Below, in pieces: positions 4,874 to 5,820 of a DNA stretch of 5,820 bases. Position 1 is the first letter of the stretch; each line of letters starts with the position of its first letter. The notes below the pieces were generated by a model, which worked only from the letters and a program-made list of their open reading frames with translations, was not told the DNA's origin and did no database searches. Made by a program: the position numbers and the translations under genes. Source of the stretch: Clostridia bacterium (GTDB lineage Bacteria > Bacillota > Clostridia > Christensenellales > Borkfalkiaceae); the NCBI GenBank assembly GCA_029063275.1, contig JAIDOO010000351.1, positions 1 to 5,820 on the forward strand, written 5' to 3'.

Positions 4874-5820
4874 ATACTCTTTCCGAACGCCGGGTTACGC
4901 GCGTTAACACCTCGTATGAAATAGTTCCGCATCTCTTTGCGTAAACATCGGCGTTGCCCATTATAAGCGGCATCTCTCCTTTATCCTCCGAAAGAAAGCA
5001 GTCCATGCACAGCGTCTTTTCGCCGAGGGGCACGCCTCTCCAAAACCCGTCAGCATAACCTGCGCGGTAAACGGACAGCCGTCCGTAGTTTTTATCGGCA
5101 AAGTTATAGCCCACTCCCCCGCCGATAAATTCGGTCTGCTGGGTACGCCGCGCGTAAACCTTTAATGCGGGCTCGAAGCCGTCTGCCTTAAATCCTTCGG
5201 GCGCGTAACCGTACAAAAGAATTCCCGCGCGCACGCCGTCAAACAAATACTTTCCGCCCCTCAGAAGTCCGCCGCTTGCGGACAGGTGCGCAACCGCTTC
5301 GGAATTAACTTTTTTAACCTCTTTTACCGCCGACAAAAAAAGCTCTCTCTGCCTGTCTGCGGCAGCCGCGTTTTCCGGCGCGAACAGGTGCGAGTAAACG
5401 CCCTTTATACTTTCGGGCGGAAGCGCGTGCAAAATTTTTGCAAGTCCGTCTGTATTACAGCCGTTACGGTTCATTCCCGTATTCACTTTTATATGGCAGT
5501 CCAGTCCCGAAATCAATTCGGCGGTTTCAACCGAGTTCACGGTTGCGCTAAGGCGGTAAGCTCTCATACGCTCCGCGTCGCATTTATCCAAAGGCGGGGT
5601 TAAAACCAGAATTTCCTTTGAGATACCCGCCGTTCTTAAAGCCGCGCCCTCTTCCGTTATCGCAACGCAGAAGCCGTCGCAGATATCTTCTATCGCGCGC
5701 GAAACCTCCTCCGCGCCGTGTCCGTAGCCGTCGGCTTTTACCACCGCGTAAAATTTGGCGTGCTTTATAAGCTTTCTGATTTTTAAAGCGTTGCGCCGTA
5801 AAGCGGGCAAGCTTATTTTT
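4863..5820 (-). CDS. alr: Alanine racemase, PLP-dependent (5' end outside window)
   Basis: Interconverts L- and D-alanine, supplying D-alanine for peptidoglycan. Numbering from the codon at 5810, the PLP lysine is K25 in VVKADGYGHG (23-32). HIKVNTGMNRNG (106-117) carries the lysine that is carbamylated in characterised enzymes (K108) and the conserved Arg115. VRAGI (193-197) and GYADGF (251-256) are present, and Tyr235 in GVGYNF fits the second catalytic base. CMD (268-270) and GTISYE (295-300) mark the C-terminal domain. The frame is open to the window edge, with K-I-S before residue 1 as in the family's first strand. The TTG at 5810 is therefore internal and only a short N-terminal piece is missing. 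The protein is compact: the stretch after CMD is about 12 residues shorter than in Geobacillus Alr, and the usual RVPR near the end reads RSER. It is the first visible gene of the minus-strand array. Confidence 0.93.
   Translation of the reverse strand, partial: KISLPALRRNALKIRKLIKHAKFYAVVKADGYGHGAEEVSRAIEDICDGFCVAITEEGAALRTAGISKEILVLTPPLDKCDAERMRAYRLSATVNSVETAELISGLDCHIKVNTGMNRNGCNTDGLAKILHALPPESIKGVYSHLFAPENAAAADRQRELFLSAVKEVKKVNSEAVAHLSASGGLLRGGKYLFDGVRAGILLYGYAPEGFKADGFEPALKVYARRTQQTEFIGGGVGYNFADKNYGRLSVYRAGYADGFWRGVPLGEKTLCMDCFLSEDKGEMPLIMGNADVYAKRCGTISYEVLTRVTRRSERVYER

Noticed and set aside
5688..5697. Palindrome TCGCGCGCGA as an operator site
   Set aside because: It lies within conserved alr coding sequence, is a simple CG alternation that also occurs elsewhere in the window (near 4064-4073), and has no promoter next to it.
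5808..5810. TTG as the start codon of alanine racemase
   Set aside because: The reading frame continues to the window edge with residues that fit the family N-terminus, and no ribosome binding site precedes it in the 10 bases available.

Overview
The window is almost fully coding and reads as a chromosomal housekeeping stretch of a Gram-positive, Bacillota-type bacterium, most likely a Clostridia relative. Three things point that way. The rsmD-coaD pair lies close to a ylbJ-like sporulation gene, as in the ylbH-ylbI-ylbJ order of Bacillus subtilis. Starts are preceded by strong GGAG/GAGG Shine-Dalgarno sequences. The protein sequences also look Clostridia-like. Genus-level placement is not possible from this sequence alone.

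Layout: at the left end a single + strand gene (1-903, entering from outside the window) encodes a YlbJ/SpoVV-like membrane protein. The rest, 900 to 5820, is one tightly packed minus-strand array. In transcription order it holds alr (5' end outside the window), 5-formyltetrahydrofolate cyclo-ligase, an unrecognised four-helix membrane protein, rsmD, coaD, aroF (class I DAHP synthase) and pheA (prephenate dehydratase with ACT domain). Neighbours overlap by 11, 11, 4, 1 and 8 bases, and only 2 bases separate aroF from pheA. This strongly suggests one polycistronic message with translational coupling. Its promoter must lie beyond position 5820. No non-coding stretch longer than a few bases exists, and I see no tRNA, rRNA, CRISPR, insertion sequence, attachment site or origin.

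Functionally the array mixes cell-wall precursor supply (D-alanine), folate salvage, ribosome maturation (16S m2G966), coenzyme A synthesis, and the entry and committed steps of phenylalanine synthesis. aroF and pheA bracket the aromatic pathway: the first shikimate step, and the conversion of prephenate to phenylpyruvate. No chorismate mutase is visible as a gene or fusion.

The left junction is convergent: pheA and ylbJ overlap tail to tail by the four bases TTAA, which supply both stop codons. A terminator-like hairpin for ylbJ lies inside the 3' end of pheA. A second, better-shaped hairpin with a T-run lies inside the 5' end of pheA, also in the + orientation. I found no evidence for a novel defence, mobile or RNA system. 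The most unusual points are the rearranged ylbJ neighbourhood, antisense-oriented terminator shapes inside pheA, a compact divergent alanine racemase, a His in the Thr-Arg-Phe motif of prephenate dehydratase, and an uncharacterised membrane protein embedded in the operon.
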